From assembly GCA_025602915.1 (NCBI GenBank), contig JAHLJZ010000035.1, positions 1-64,000 of the forward strand: a DNA stretch of 64,000 nt, read 5' to 3'. The notes beneath the pieces were generated by a model. The model ran no database searches, was not told the origin of the DNA, and worked only from the letters and a program-made list of their open reading frames with translations. Below, piece after piece: positions 10,950 to 22,788 of the stretch. The stretch's first letter is position 1. The number at the start of each line of letters is the position of its first letter. A program made the translations under genes and the position numbers. The DNA is from Paraphysoderma sedebokerense. Its lineage: Eukaryota; Blastocladiomycota; Physodermatomycetes; Physodermatales; Physodermataceae.

Positions 10950-12366
10950 GTTTAAAAATGAGTTTTCTTTATAGATAACTTTGGATGAGAAGAAAAAAAA
11001 GTCGAACTCTTGGACGGGAGAGGATTGAGCGCGGGAGGGAAAAAAAGTGGACCGGCCGTTCCTTTATATGCGCTCGCGAAAGTGGACGCAGTGGCGTGCT
11101 ATATCCACGATATCATGACTTTGCTCCAACTGATGTGATTACAACAATCCTTCTCCTGTCGTATGTTACTATATCTGTCAGGGCAGATCCCTTAGAAAGC
11201 TAGCAGTGAGGAATAGTCGACATTCAAGTTATCTGGTTCACACTGTGTTCATTCGGTGAGGATTATTTATACATTATAAGTCGGGCTTTATTCATACGTC
11301 TTCAACAACCTGTCGAATTATAGTATTCGCTGTATTGCTCAAATATGTATTACCTATAGAATATGTATAAATCTTAGTTTTAATTGGCAATCGCTTGAGA
11401 AAGGGAATTGGCTCAGCCCTGGTCAGTGGAGAGTCCAAAGCGCGGTTGGGAACAAATGCCAAGAAGTCTTTGTGCTGATAAGAGTTGTCATGGATCACAG
11501 ATATTATGATTATTTTTAATATGATGCTCGCCCTCAATTGATAACTTTTTAGTTTGACACTGTGCGACGAGACGGCGACTGCAACTTTGCATCGTGAGAA
11601 AAAACGATTAACAATAGATGAGAACTCGAATAGCGTAACTACTGTCAATAAGTCATGAATCATCGGACAAGATTTGGCATGGACGAGATGCCTTACACAT
11701 GAATTCGACAGAGTATATTCTTAAATACTTGAAATTTATAATGAAATTGATAGAATATCTAAAAAGAGATATATTTGAATTAGTTAAAGTTGTAATAAAG
11801 GATTAAGAACGACAGTGTCGATGTAATTGAAATTTGCCAAAATCGAATGTTCAATTGAAGGGAAAGTACGGTCAAATGAGCTGACGTATGGGTGTCATCC
11901 TTAGATGGCATTGAGTAAACCCCATAGCAATGACGAATTCGACTTTTTACCCAATATCCAACCCAATCATCGAATTGATAAATTTAGCTGCCAATTGAGC
12001 TTCATCGTGCCAGTCAGATGACGGGAGCGCACTCACCTCACACGGAGGCACTCGGGTCAGTGCCAGCAGGGAGTGACCGTGGCTTCTGACGGGGGGATGA
12101 TTGGACGCAGGGAGGGGCATCTGCCGGCATTTGTCATGATAACTGTATCCTTATATTGTGTGATTGGATGGAGTGAGTTGCACGGAGAGATTTAGGAGCG
12201 AATTAGAGCGAAAATTAAAAAGTACGAATTCTGTCGTAAGGAACGAACGCTGCCTGTCATCCCTCTCTCCCGCCCGCAATTCCCTCTCCCGTTTCTTCTG
12301 CTCTCTTTTATATTTTATATCGCTGAATTTCTGCCATCTCTCCCTCAAGCTATTGCCGTGATAGAC
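10950..12366. other. Long intergenic region, no convincing gene
   Basis: About 1.4 kb between two divergent genes. It holds a purine-rich tract near 10985-11060 and a TATA-like tttatatgcg at 11061-11070 upstream of the minus-strand gene. A TC-rich tract at 12255-12345 directly precedes the TCP11 ATG. An open frame of 123 codons on the minus strand (11292-11663) has no recognisable similarity and is not annotated as a gene. Confidence 0.45.
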
Positions 12367-15084
12367 ATGGAAAGCAAGCAGTCAGACTTCTTCTTCATCG
12401 ACGCCCTCCATCTCTCCACCTCCACCGCTAAACCCTTCCATCTGGAAAGGCGTCTGAGCGAGAAAAAGAGAAAGTGTGTCGCATCCCTGCTCCTGCAAGT
12501 CGAATCCAAAAGAGAAGAAATTATCCAACAAAGAAAGAGCAAATATTCTGCCAGAATTGACTACGTCAAAGAAGTTGCTCAACGGCACCGCCAGAAACAG
12601 AATAAGGTCACCCTAGAAAAGCAAAAATCTCTCGACTTGTCCCTCAAGGATGCCGAAGAAAACCGAAAAGCTCTACTCAGACGTCGTCGTGAAAGCTGTG
12701 CTGAAATCGTCAACGGTGCCAAGGAAATTGCTCGAAATCAACATTTAAAGCATCGCCGTGAGGTCATCAAGATTAAAAACCGGTTGGAGGAAAGGTTCAA
12801 GACTACTGAATGGAGACGGCAACAATTGCTGAAAGGTCCAAGAGCTCGCAATCCAGAAGAAGTCTTGCGCCAGCAAGCGGTCGTCGTCATCCAGTCTTGG
12901 TATCGTAAGCTCAAGTTCCTGCCTGTCTTGAATGACCTCAAAAAGGTCAAACTCACAGTCGACCACATGAGCGAAAAGTCCTTCCAGCAAACGATTCGTG
13001 TTGTCCAAAATAAAACTGTCATCAAGTACATGGCAAGGTTCCTAGGCAGAGCTAAGAAATCCATCGCTAACCCACCAAATTTCAAAACCCCAGCCAGAGT
13101 CTTCTTGAGTTCCTTTATGATTGTCAACCATACAGACGAAATTATGCCCGAAGTAGGACCAGTTGAATCGGTAAGCTTATAACTATTATTTGTCAATTTC
13201 AATTCTGTACCTTACCCTTAGAAACTAATGTCCATGTATCCAGGAATTGGTCTCCGCTGCAAAAGCCATGTTGGAAGCCTATGATAACTTTGCCGCAACT
13301 GTGCCAACCGGTCAATTTTTCAATTCTTTCTCTGACTTCGTTAGAACTTGGGTACATTATCATCATACCTTTGATGCTTGGAAATCCCGAGATACCGAAA
13401 AGGTTGTTGCCGGTCTCATAGGTCACTACATTGAGCTCGAAAGAATGTGGCAAAACGTCAAAGACGAAATTCATGCAGACTCTGAATGGAAGCCTGGTCT
13501 CAAACACTCTCAAGGACTGGTACGCGAGCGATTGGTCAAAATCGCTGGTGATGCCGGTCTTAAAAAATTAGAAGACGCTCTACGTCAAGAAGGTTTCCCT
13601 CCCGAAAATGAGCCCTCGGACTCCGTTGCCCCCGTAGAATCCAGCGAAACTGCTTCAAGCCCAGCTCCCACCATTGATGATGGTGCCAATTTGAGCTCCT
13701 CTGACATTGACCTTGCAGCTCTTGCCGGTCAACAACTCACAAACCATATGATCGCTCACGAACTAATTGTAGATCCTAACTTTAAGCTTGGTCCATCCGA
13801 AGAAGACAACTTAACTGCTCGAGTCAGAAAAATGGCAATGAAGGCATTCTACGATAGTTTGAGAGAGTTAACTGTTCAAGGAAACTTTACATGGGTTCCG
13901 GATTTGATTATCGAGATTAAGGAGGTGTGTCTCCCGTTCATGTTCGCTCTTTTGTTCTTGGTGTCTTAAACTGAATATTTTGTATGTAGGGTATCAAATC
14001 ACTCACTGTCGAAAAAGGGCGCATGACTACTCTCATCGATGAAGCTTTAGACGTAGAACTTATACGTCAACAAATCGAGAAGAATGTATTTGACCTTAAC
14101 GGTTGCCTTAACACCGTGGTACAGATACTGCTACAACTCTGTGCACCTGTCCGAGATGAAGCCGTTCGAGCCATCCTGTCATCTCCAAGTACCGACATTC
14201 CCGCCATTTTCGAATCTATTATGGACGTTATCGATGTCATGAAGCTTGATCTTGCCAATTTCCGTCTAGAACAGCTCCGCCCGATTCTCAAAGCCCAAGC
14301 TGTCGAATACGAATCAACCAAGTTTAGGCAATCTTTATCAAGTGGTGAAACCAGTCTTACCAAAACAACTGCTTGGCTTCAAGAATCATTTGAATCTCTT
14401 GCTCAAGTCTCGGCTGCTCGCAACCCGGAAAACATTCAGCACCCAGAGAACAAACTCAAATACGAAGATATTTACCATGACGCTGTTCTATCTTTGCTTT
14501 TCTCGTCGACTGGTATCAATCCTACAAACATCCCCGAAACCCTTGCATTGGATGGTCAGAGAATGTTCAACCTGCAAAATGAAATTCAAGGAATCAACGT
14601 CGTTGCTGCATTAATCATGATCAGTCGCAACATGTTATCCCGGGATGCGTTTGCCGCCGCTGCTCCTAAGCTGAGAGAAGTTTTATTTGTTCTTATTAAA
14701 GATTCCGAAACCAAACTCGAAAATTTGTCAACACAAGTTATCAAAACTATCAACGATACCTTGTCAGCTTCCCCCTCCTCGTCGGCCTCCACCTCAAAAT
14801 CCCTCGATGCCTCACAAGAATCGTTTATTACCACAATGATCTCCAAAACTCTCAACACGAAGGACAAACTCTATAGCATCTTGTCTCGTCGTATCCAAAC
14901 AACAATCAAAAATCATCTTTCTAGCGGAAAATTCAAGAAAGATGGATTGAGTGCGGCCGGTTTGGATGTCGTTGAAAAAGAATTGGAGGGTGTCAGCGAG
15001 AAAGTTTACAGATTAGCTAAACACAACAAGGAAGTTTATCGAGAATGGTATGATCAGATTTTGAGAGGCTTTGTTCAAGGTTAA
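12367..15084 (+). CDS. SOK1: TCP11/SOK1 family protein
   Basis: Three exons (12367-13170, 13244-13924, 13990-15084) join to 859 aa. Residues 1-200 are a highly charged helical region (long Arg/Lys/Glu runs such as RLEERFKTTEWRRQQ) ending in an IQ-like AVVVIQSWYRK. The remainder is the all-helical TCP11 domain, with the family's FLSSFMIVNHTDEIM segment at the domain start and a C-terminal EVYREWYDQIL. In yeast, Sok1 overproduction suppresses loss of protein kinase A; in mammals TCP11 affects sperm motility and cAMP signalling. The biochemical activity is unknown. A Ser/Pro linker (around residues 385-415) and a Ser-rich stretch near residue 740 look disordered. Start chosen at MESKQ; no upstream ATG fits the frame. 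Confidence 0.85.
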
Positions 15085-15431
15085 GTAGTTAATAGTTGTA
15101 AAATTAAATTTTGAGAATTGTCAAAGTATTGTTTTTGTAAATAGTCGTAGATGTAGGATCTTTTCTTTTTCGATGTGCTATTTCTTTGTTTCGCGTTTGT
15201 AGTTATAAATTTGAATTGTCGAAATATTAGCTCTATGTTGCAGCTAGCACTAGCAGTAGTTTGTCGTACTATCTTGAAAATTTTACTGTATATGGATTCC
15301 TGTATTGTTTGTACATTCTTTTCGCTGAAATTAGTATACAATTTTTTCTTCTCTTGCTAAATAACGTTATTGTACGAGTCTGGTATTTACTCCCAACACC
15401 TAGGATACATACATAAAATGCCCTAAGTGAA
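15085..15431. other. Convergent 3' flanks of TCP11 and the HECT gene
   Basis: About 350 bp of T-rich sequence between two convergent stop codons. No gene was seen. Confidence 0.5.
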
Positions 15432-18400
15432 TTACGACAACTCAAATCCAGCACCTGAGTTAATCGCTAATCGTAATTTTTCCCTTAATGTACTTTTCTT
15501 TTTGTAAGCAGGTAACTTGAGTAAATTGAAACACGTTGAACTAGTGGGTAACCGATCTAGCAATACATGGTACGCAATCAATTTCAATAAGGAGGTTCAA
15601 AGGTAACGGAAATAAAAACTATACCTGTATCTTTTCCCACACCAAACAACGATCCAAAAAAGTTGGTTACGGTAGAGGCGGTATCCGTTACCGAAGGGGA
15701 CGAAGGGTCAGCAGAATCGTCGGCTGGGACGAAACGGATTGTAAACTTTGGGTTTAAGTTTGAGAATCCTAACAAGGGAGGCTACAGTCGAGATGGATTG
15801 TTACAGTCAGTGTTTCATAGTTGTAGACTCATCAGTTGGGTTTAAATTTTCACCTTTGAACAACTCGTGCAGAACTTCAGGAATTTTTGTTTCTCCTCTT
15901 TTGAGAATTCAGAGAAAACGCTCCAAAAATTAATTATCACTTTATGTTTGTCGAAATATCCTTGATATATCGTATTTCGTCGAAGGTCTTGTATATCTAT
16001 AATTCCATTCGTCCAATCAAGTTGAAGACAATAAAGAATATAAAGGTGAGTACATTATGGAGGATAACGGTTATGATTGACGTGGAAAGTACCTATATCC
16101 ACATCGTCCCCGGAAATCAATCGTTGTAATTCTGGCGGCGAAAATATCGAAGTCCACAAAGGAGGAATCACGGAACGGAAACTAGGTAAGAGTCAAAAAT
16201 TCGAATCAGTAAATCAATATAATGGACGAAATCAACATAACAAGTCTCACCCTTTAATAAACGCTTCACTCTGTTCCTTTATGGACTTGTTCAAACGATA
16301 GTCTGCCATTAAATATACATACTATAAAAGATAAAAGTCAATGAATGCGATTGTGGAGGGAAGACAATTAAACGAGAATCTTACTTGAATTTTGTTTTCG
16401 TTGGTGACAGTGATACCCTTTCCGCCGGGCTTAATTTCTTTTTCAGTGGTCTGTCCGAACACATTTTCCGAAATTGTAAAAGACAAACATAAATCCTCAG
16501 CATCACCTGTAATAAACCCATCATATGAATACAAGTCATGGTTATAGTAGTATAGTGTATTTAACTTTACGTACCTTCGTAATGTTTAAGGAAAGTTAAA
16601 TTCTTATACAACACCGGATCCAGTGACGGCAATTCATCTAAATAATTGTACCGTCCCAACAACTTGGATAAGAAAAACGGAGCAAAGGGTGCGTCAATCA
16701 CTATTCCTTCATAAACTGCCTTCCCTAATGTTTTACCGACGAATTCAAACAATTGAAGATGATTGGCATGAATAGAAGAAGTAAGAGATGGGTATAGTAA
16801 AGAGTCGGAAGTGGTTTGAAACAACGAGAGGTTTGGATTGAATGCTTGCTTTAGGGTTTCTTCAAGAAATTCCTAGTTGTTGATATTAGCATATATGTTA
16901 AATTTGTACAATGGTCAAAACCGAAGGGGAACTAACCTTGAATACCCCATTTTGATCTATCCCTGCTTCGACCAATCCCAATTCATTAATAAACTTAACA
17001 CGAATTGTATGTTTGAATTGCTGTCCGGTCACTCTAGATAACTGCTCAAAACCGTCTTCCAATATGTTTGACCGGTTGACAGTAACAATATAGTTCATTT
17101 CGGGGAGGTACGACTTCTCTGTCTCAGCCCATCCTCTGAATATCTTGACGCGAAGGTCGAATGGTATTGTATGCGGAATGATGTTCAGTAAATTCATAGC
17201 TTTTGGATCCTTATCGTTTAATAACTTTCTGAAAGAGGATGAAGTCGTCTCTTTGAGTGACCATGAAAATTTCTTATCCTTTGAAAACGGTCGTCTGATA
17301 TCACGGTCGTAAAGGAGTGTTAATAGTTTTCTAGCTGATTTGAGAATCGGTGGATGTGAGTTGGGCATAGATGGATTAAAATTGTTCCAGTAAATTTGGA
17401 ATACAAATCGGTTAAGAAATGAACTGAGTGACACAAGTTCAGTGAGACTGAAGGGTGTTTCCTTTTCGTAAACTTCTATATCATCTAGTGTGAAGAATAA
17501 CAAGATCGCGAGTTCAAAGAATAACTCCAAAATCGGAATCAGCGGTTCTTTATCGGGGTTTTGAACAGCGTTGAGATAAATTTGCATGTCCCCATTTGGG
17601 CCGAGAGAGTTGAGAAATCTCCATAAGGACGGCACCAATTTTGACGTGTAGGCTTGTAACGAAATATCTTATGAGAAACTGGATTTTAGCGAAAATTCGA
17701 GTATTAACTTACCTAAACTAGTCTTGATATCTGATTTGTGGGCAGGTAATGTTTTAAATGCAACTAGGTACAATGAGCAAAGATCTTTCATATCTATCGA
17801 GATCAAAGGAATTAGAGAGTTCGTTGACTTCTTCGTAGATTGATAATCTGAATTGAATTCCAACACAGGTTTAAACATATCCACAATAAACTCTCTCGAC
17901 CATAACAGTTCGATCTGTTTTATCAAAGCTTGAAAATGAATCTGTGTAAGACTAGGATCGGGCTTCCCGCTGTACCAATTGAAGACAGGATGAAATTGTA
18001 CTAGATTGGATGATTTGTGTGAAACGTAATTCTGACAATGACGGAGAAGAGAAAGTATGATTTGTTTGAAATCTTGTTTGAATTCTACTGCGCTAGATTT
18101 AACTACTGGAGACGAATGGTGTTGACGACGGAGGTCCATCAGATTTCCGACCAAACACAATGACCCGTTTCCTTCCAATGCATTAAATATTATTCGAAGT
18201 GACTGTGAATCCGAAAGCAATTCGATCAATCGAGGGAACATAAGCGTAGACTTGAACATTTCGAGCCATGAAATATCGTAGGCAGTCAGCAAAAGCGGTT
18301 GCGAAAAGACATGAATTGTTATCAGAGTCATTAGTTTCTGAATTGGAAGGGGATGCGTCTTTGAATGATATATCTCGAACGGAAATAGTGTACATCGTAA

Positions 18401-19177
18401 TAACGCTGTAAGGTACAAGGTGTGTTGACGTATGGTCGGATCCGAGTTAGGTGATGTCGGGGAAGATGTTGATGCTTTCCGCCTTGATTTTGATGCTACA
18501 ATAGGTAATAACCGACATTTCATACCGATGCCATAAACCATGTAGACGTCCTGATGTATCAACCAATCGTGAATACTGCTCAATATATCCACAAATATTT
18601 CTTCTCTATTGCCTATACTCAATTTCTTCATTCTCCCTAAATAAGACTTTACATCCAAGAACTGGAGAATGAATCTTAATTCTACAGCCGAATTAACAGG
18701 TCGGGCGGGAATAGAATCGGCTCCGCATATCCTCTTTATCGAAATAAGTAGAGACTTCTTTAGTGTGGATAACGTAGGCTCACGATGTTGAGGTGAAAGT
18801 AACAGCGATGGCACATCGATATCATAATTCACAAACCATTTCAACATTTCTGTAAACTTCTCTGTACTGCGCTCTCCTATTCCTGCAAACTTGTCCCCGT
18901 CCAAAATAAGAAGTAATCCACAGCACCTAATTCGATTCCATTGTGACTTTTCTACTTCGTTTATATCATCATGGGTTTCAAATTCCAGCGACTGATAACA
19001 TTGTCTTACGACAGACTGTTTCGTCGTCTTGCGCAATTTCTGATTTTTGTAGAACTCGACGATTTTCGAAATGGCGATTTCTTTCTTTCTGAGCTCCTCT
19101 CTCTCTAACCTTTCCTGCTGGGCTTTCGATACTACTTGCGGTTTAGAGCCGCTTAATCCGAATTCGAAAGTTGCCAT
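15432..19177 (-). CDS. UBE3B: HECT-type E3 ubiquitin ligase, UBE3B-like
   Basis: Nine exons join in frame to 1066 aa: 19177-17713, 17667-16937, 16872-16575, 16506-16385, 16321-16251, 16181-16093, 15996-15854, 15781-15625, 15556-15432. HECT ligases take ubiquitin from an E2 onto a catalytic cysteine and pass it to substrates. The N-terminus has a short basic IQ-like helix ([17 protein letters not shown]). The HECT domain fills roughly the last 370 residues and includes [32 protein letters not shown]-like [22 protein letters not shown] and the active-site [14 protein letters not shown]. The terminus GAGFELS is canonical. The spacer between PPLLGF and the catalytic loop is long and contains FFGSLFG, as in UBE3B rather than UBE3C/Hul5. 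The start at MATFEFG was preferred to a Met 21 codons upstream. Confidence 0.93.
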
Positions 19178-19974
19178 TGACACTCGAAAACTGTGGAAGA
19201 AAGAGTCGAGCGAAGGTTTTCCGCAACGGATGATGGCCACAAAGGACTTAAGTGGCTGAGGAACACGGAATTATAGAAGGATATTTGCTATAAATGCATA
19301 AAAGTTCTATACATATTGTATTGTTGTTATTTTATTTTATTTAACTATTTTATGTATGCTATTTAATGCTATGTATTAAATGGAATTGTGCGTTTTGCAT
19401 TTTTAAATCTCACGATTGATTTATGTCGAGTTATTAAAGGTGCAGCATTGACATTGAGCGATTTGAATCTTAGACAGGATTTTTTTCCAATTGTTTTAAT
19501 GCATTCAGGCATATTGATTATTCTTCTACTCTATTGTATGTTTATGTCTTAATTTTCGCTGGAAAGTCGTCTAAAACCAAATTTCTCATCTGGCGGTCGC
19601 GTTAAGGCATAAAATGTTACTTTAGCCAACATTAACTCGTATAAAATGGCCCTGTTCGACAAGTTATGAGACACATAAAATTCAAGATAGACTATATTGA
19701 AGAGAGAATGCAATGGAGAAGTTGATATTGAATCTCAAGTAATAGCAGTTTCCACAGAGCAGTGGTCATCAGCATGGAGAGAATGCTGATCGAAATTCTG
19801 ATGTTTTTGATTTTGATACAACAATCTATACTACAAAGACTCGCACAGAAAGCGTTGCTGCAAAAATAATTCGCTAAAGTAATTGTTATTTTTCAATTTA
19901 GGTGGTCTTCATATAACAGCTACCATGAAGGACTCGATAGAATTGTACCTATCATACACGATTTTTGAACTGTC
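19178..19974. other. Intergenic, no gene seen
   Basis: About 800 bp, very AT-rich around 19310-19380. It holds the HECT gene promoter and the 3' flank of the next minus-strand gene. Nothing else is recognised. Confidence 0.5.
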
Positions 19975-21772
19975 TCAATAGCCCCATTCCCCGTAGCCAG
20001 CTCCATAACCACCATAGTCATCTCCTCCGGCTTCCCCATAATATCCTCCTCTACCTCTTCCGGCAGAAGGCGGTGGCCTATAACCGGGCCTCATCGGCGG
20101 CATTCCTCTTCCCATCGGTGGCCTAATGAAGATCAATCATAGCGTTGGTTAACAGTCGATCAAACCAAATATATCCAATTAAAATGCAGTTACCTTCCCA
20201 TCGGCGCCATGCCCATAGGTCCCCCCATAGGAGGCCGTTCATAGCCATACTGCATCGCTGGTCGAGGCCTAAATCCTCCTGAACCTTGATACGGTGGGCG
20301 CCCAAATCCACCAGCCTGCCCTCGACCGCCAGGGGGACGCACAAACGGTTTTCCACGACCATGTGATGTTTGTGCAGCGCCGCCAGCTTTGTTAGGCGGT
20401 TCTTTTGGCATCGTTCGGAATGGATTAATTGCGTCATAAGAGACATTGGTGACGGGTTTCCTGCTGTCGATTTCACTGTCGGTAACAGAAATGGCGTTAA
20501 CGACAATTCTTGCACATTAAACATAGAGTAATGACTATTTTGTGCTGCATACATTTTATCCAATCTCTCTTTCGTTTTAGCAGCGGCTTCAGCTGTCGTG
20601 AAAAGCATATACGCCGTTCTGTAGATAACAAGTATCGAGAAGTGAGAATCACAGATTTATACAAATGACAATAAACTAAAAAATATAGGATAAACGTACC
20701 CTCGGGATTTGCCATTTACTTTATGCTCAAAGAAACCGACATCTTTTACACATTTAGGGTCGCCAGTTGCATCGGTTGCAATGGATTTTAAATCTTCATC
20801 ATTCGTCCACTGTCAAAAAGTTACAAGAAATGAGTAAATTTGCAATCATTAAACAGTTGGTCATTGCGAAAACGGAAATAATTACCCAATGCAGTTCTGA
20901 TATGACAAGGGCAGTCGGTCCATTGCTACTGTACTCGGTAGCTGGTGCAGGTTGTTGATATGAAGAGGCCGCTCCATTTTCCTGATGTTTCGAAATGATT
21001 AGTCCACGCGATTGAAAGCAGACGGCCGAACCAGAAATGGGAGTTTAACATACTTCACCAAATCCCGCGAACACATCATCTTCTGCTGCTCCCGTATTTG
21101 CTTTTTTTGCCGTTGAACCTTCGGTACTGTCATCACGGGGGCGTTTCTTCGATGCCGAATCGTCGTAACCATAATCCTCCTTCATTAGATGACGAGCAAA
21201 AAGATATATTGCGGTGATGCCAGAGTGAAGTGGAATATTGGAAAATAAATTACGGTTAGCTTGACGCTCGAGCGCACAAATCTTGTATCAGCCCCAATAC
21301 AAATTTCTTCTGTAAGTAAATTTTGTCTCTTAGAATAGATCGATCATTTTTATCGATTTTGTCGTCAAATACAAATAAGAAAGAAAATACTTGTATGCAC
21401 ATCGACCGTATGGGTAGATAGTACGACGGCATCTGACAAAACGTTTTCAATCACAGAATGTCCCATCACAAAGCACATTTGATCAGAAAACAACAAGGGA
21501 GAAAAGTAAAAATTCTAAGATGGTTTAACATTGTGATCTATAATACATCGCATTTGGCCTTTATCATCATCAGTTAAACCGAATTCGAAAAGTCAGATGA
21601 ATTGAATACGACCTGGCCGATTTTGCCAGCTCTCCCGGGGCCATAAGTGTCCTTTACACCTGACAAGCAACTAAAGAAACATTTAAAGCAGGTAAACTGA
21701 GATTTTTGTTCGACTTACCGTTCCTTCATACAAAAAGTTATCATCGTAAATATCGAAGTTATCGTCGGCCAT
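19975..21772 (-). CDS. CPSF6/7-like RNA-binding protein (cleavage factor Im)
   Basis: Seven exons join in frame to 293 aa: 21772-21719, 21179-21054, 20981-20886, 20809-20700, 20618-20553, 20475-20194, 20122-19975. The N-terminus is acidic (MADDNFDIYDDNF), resembling CPSF6. A single RRM follows at about residues 85-165; it has TALVISELHWWTNDEDL for RNP2 and the helix, and GKSRGTAYMLF for RNP1. The C-terminal half is Gly/Pro/Arg-rich (GRGKPFVRPPGGRGQ, RPPMGGPMGM, repeated GYG), as in CPSF6/7. In animals this subunit binds NUDT21 and steers poly(A) site choice. The WWT-DEDL match and the architecture support the call, but another RRM-RGG protein cannot be excluded. The first intron is unusually long (539 nt) for this genome. 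Confidence 0.65.
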
Positions 21773-22241
21773 TTCTTATGATGGTTGAATATGTGAATCA
21801 ATTAGGGAATTCGTTTTTTCAAATCAAAAGCGGGTTCTAAAAATCACAAATCCAGGAGAGTATTCCTAGTTAGATTGACATTGAAGAAGTTACACAGCAC
21901 ATTCTCCTTCCTTGATATGCGGCCGATACAAATCTTTCCAGATATCACCACTACACTCTAGGCCCCACATAATTGCTACAGTCGGAGTCCACCAAAGAGA
22001 TCATTCTAATTAAACTATCACATACAGCCTGAACAGTTACCTGATAGAGATACAATCCACAAGACAATAAGGTGAGACAAAAAACGTATATCCACAAAAG
22101 TCGTTGTCAGCACAGGAACGAGAGAGAGGGAACGAGGTAAACAACCTTCAGAATGAATCACGTGATTCCCTCTTTGTGCTAACGGAATTGTGTATACGAT
22201 ATAGCGTATAAAAGAATATCGATATAGTTACATTGTAAGCG
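21773..22241. promoter_or_regulatory. Divergent intergenic region
   Basis: This stretch of about 470 bp lies between the divergent starts of the CPSF6/7-like gene and the 71-residue protein gene. No specific site is assigned. Confidence 0.4.
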
Positions 22242-22636
22242 ATGGGAGTGAGCAAAGTTGTCAATATGATTGCATTGGGCACCGCTCTTGGTTTGTATCC
22301 CTACGTTGATATCATCTGGCCCTCAATTCGGTGTTAATGACTGATTGTGTGCTTTTGTTAGGATCAGCCTACGGCGGATACCTTTTAGGTACAAAGATTA
22401 CAAAAGTGCGTTCATTACATTGCTTGATCCCATTGAGCCGATACAGACAGGTCTTGTATACATGATATGCAAGGACGTCGTAAGTACTAAATCAATCTCT
22501 TTCGTCATCGCAGACACCGTCCATTCGACGACCTCATGTGTTCTTGGGTGGAATTGGATTCATCGGCGGTTACATTGGTACACTGCTGTTCTTCAATCGA
22601 CTCGATCGGAAATTTGTCGTTGAAAGAGGAGAGTAG
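22242..22636 (+). CDS. Small predicted membrane protein, 71 aa
   Basis: Three exons (22242-22290, 22362-22405, 22514-22636) join in frame to 71 aa, starting MGVSKVVNMIALG. It has two Gly-rich hydrophobic stretches: residues 5-27 (ALGTALGSAYGGYLLG) and 43-58 (FLGGIGFIGGYIGTLLFF). A short basic loop separates them, and the tail is charged (RLDRKFVVERGE). Size, glycine spacing and the lack of a signal peptide resemble small mitochondrial inner-membrane proteins, but no family is recognised. Both introns have standard donors and acceptors, and all three exons are open only in this joined frame, which supports the model. Confidence 0.6.
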
Positions 22637-22788
22637 CTTCCATGATGAAAACGAACGAGGCCGGTGTTTCTCCACACCATCACACCCGCGCCAATCGCGA
22701 TATCAAGTCTTGTGTACATAGGATGGAATCGAATTAGTTCATAGTATTTATCTAATACAACAGTCATTTACTAGCGCCTCATTTCGTG

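Noticed and set aside
11292-11663. 123-codon minus-strand open frame
   Set aside because: No similarity or convincing domain, no codon bias like its neighbours, and no clear splice partner; left as intergenic.
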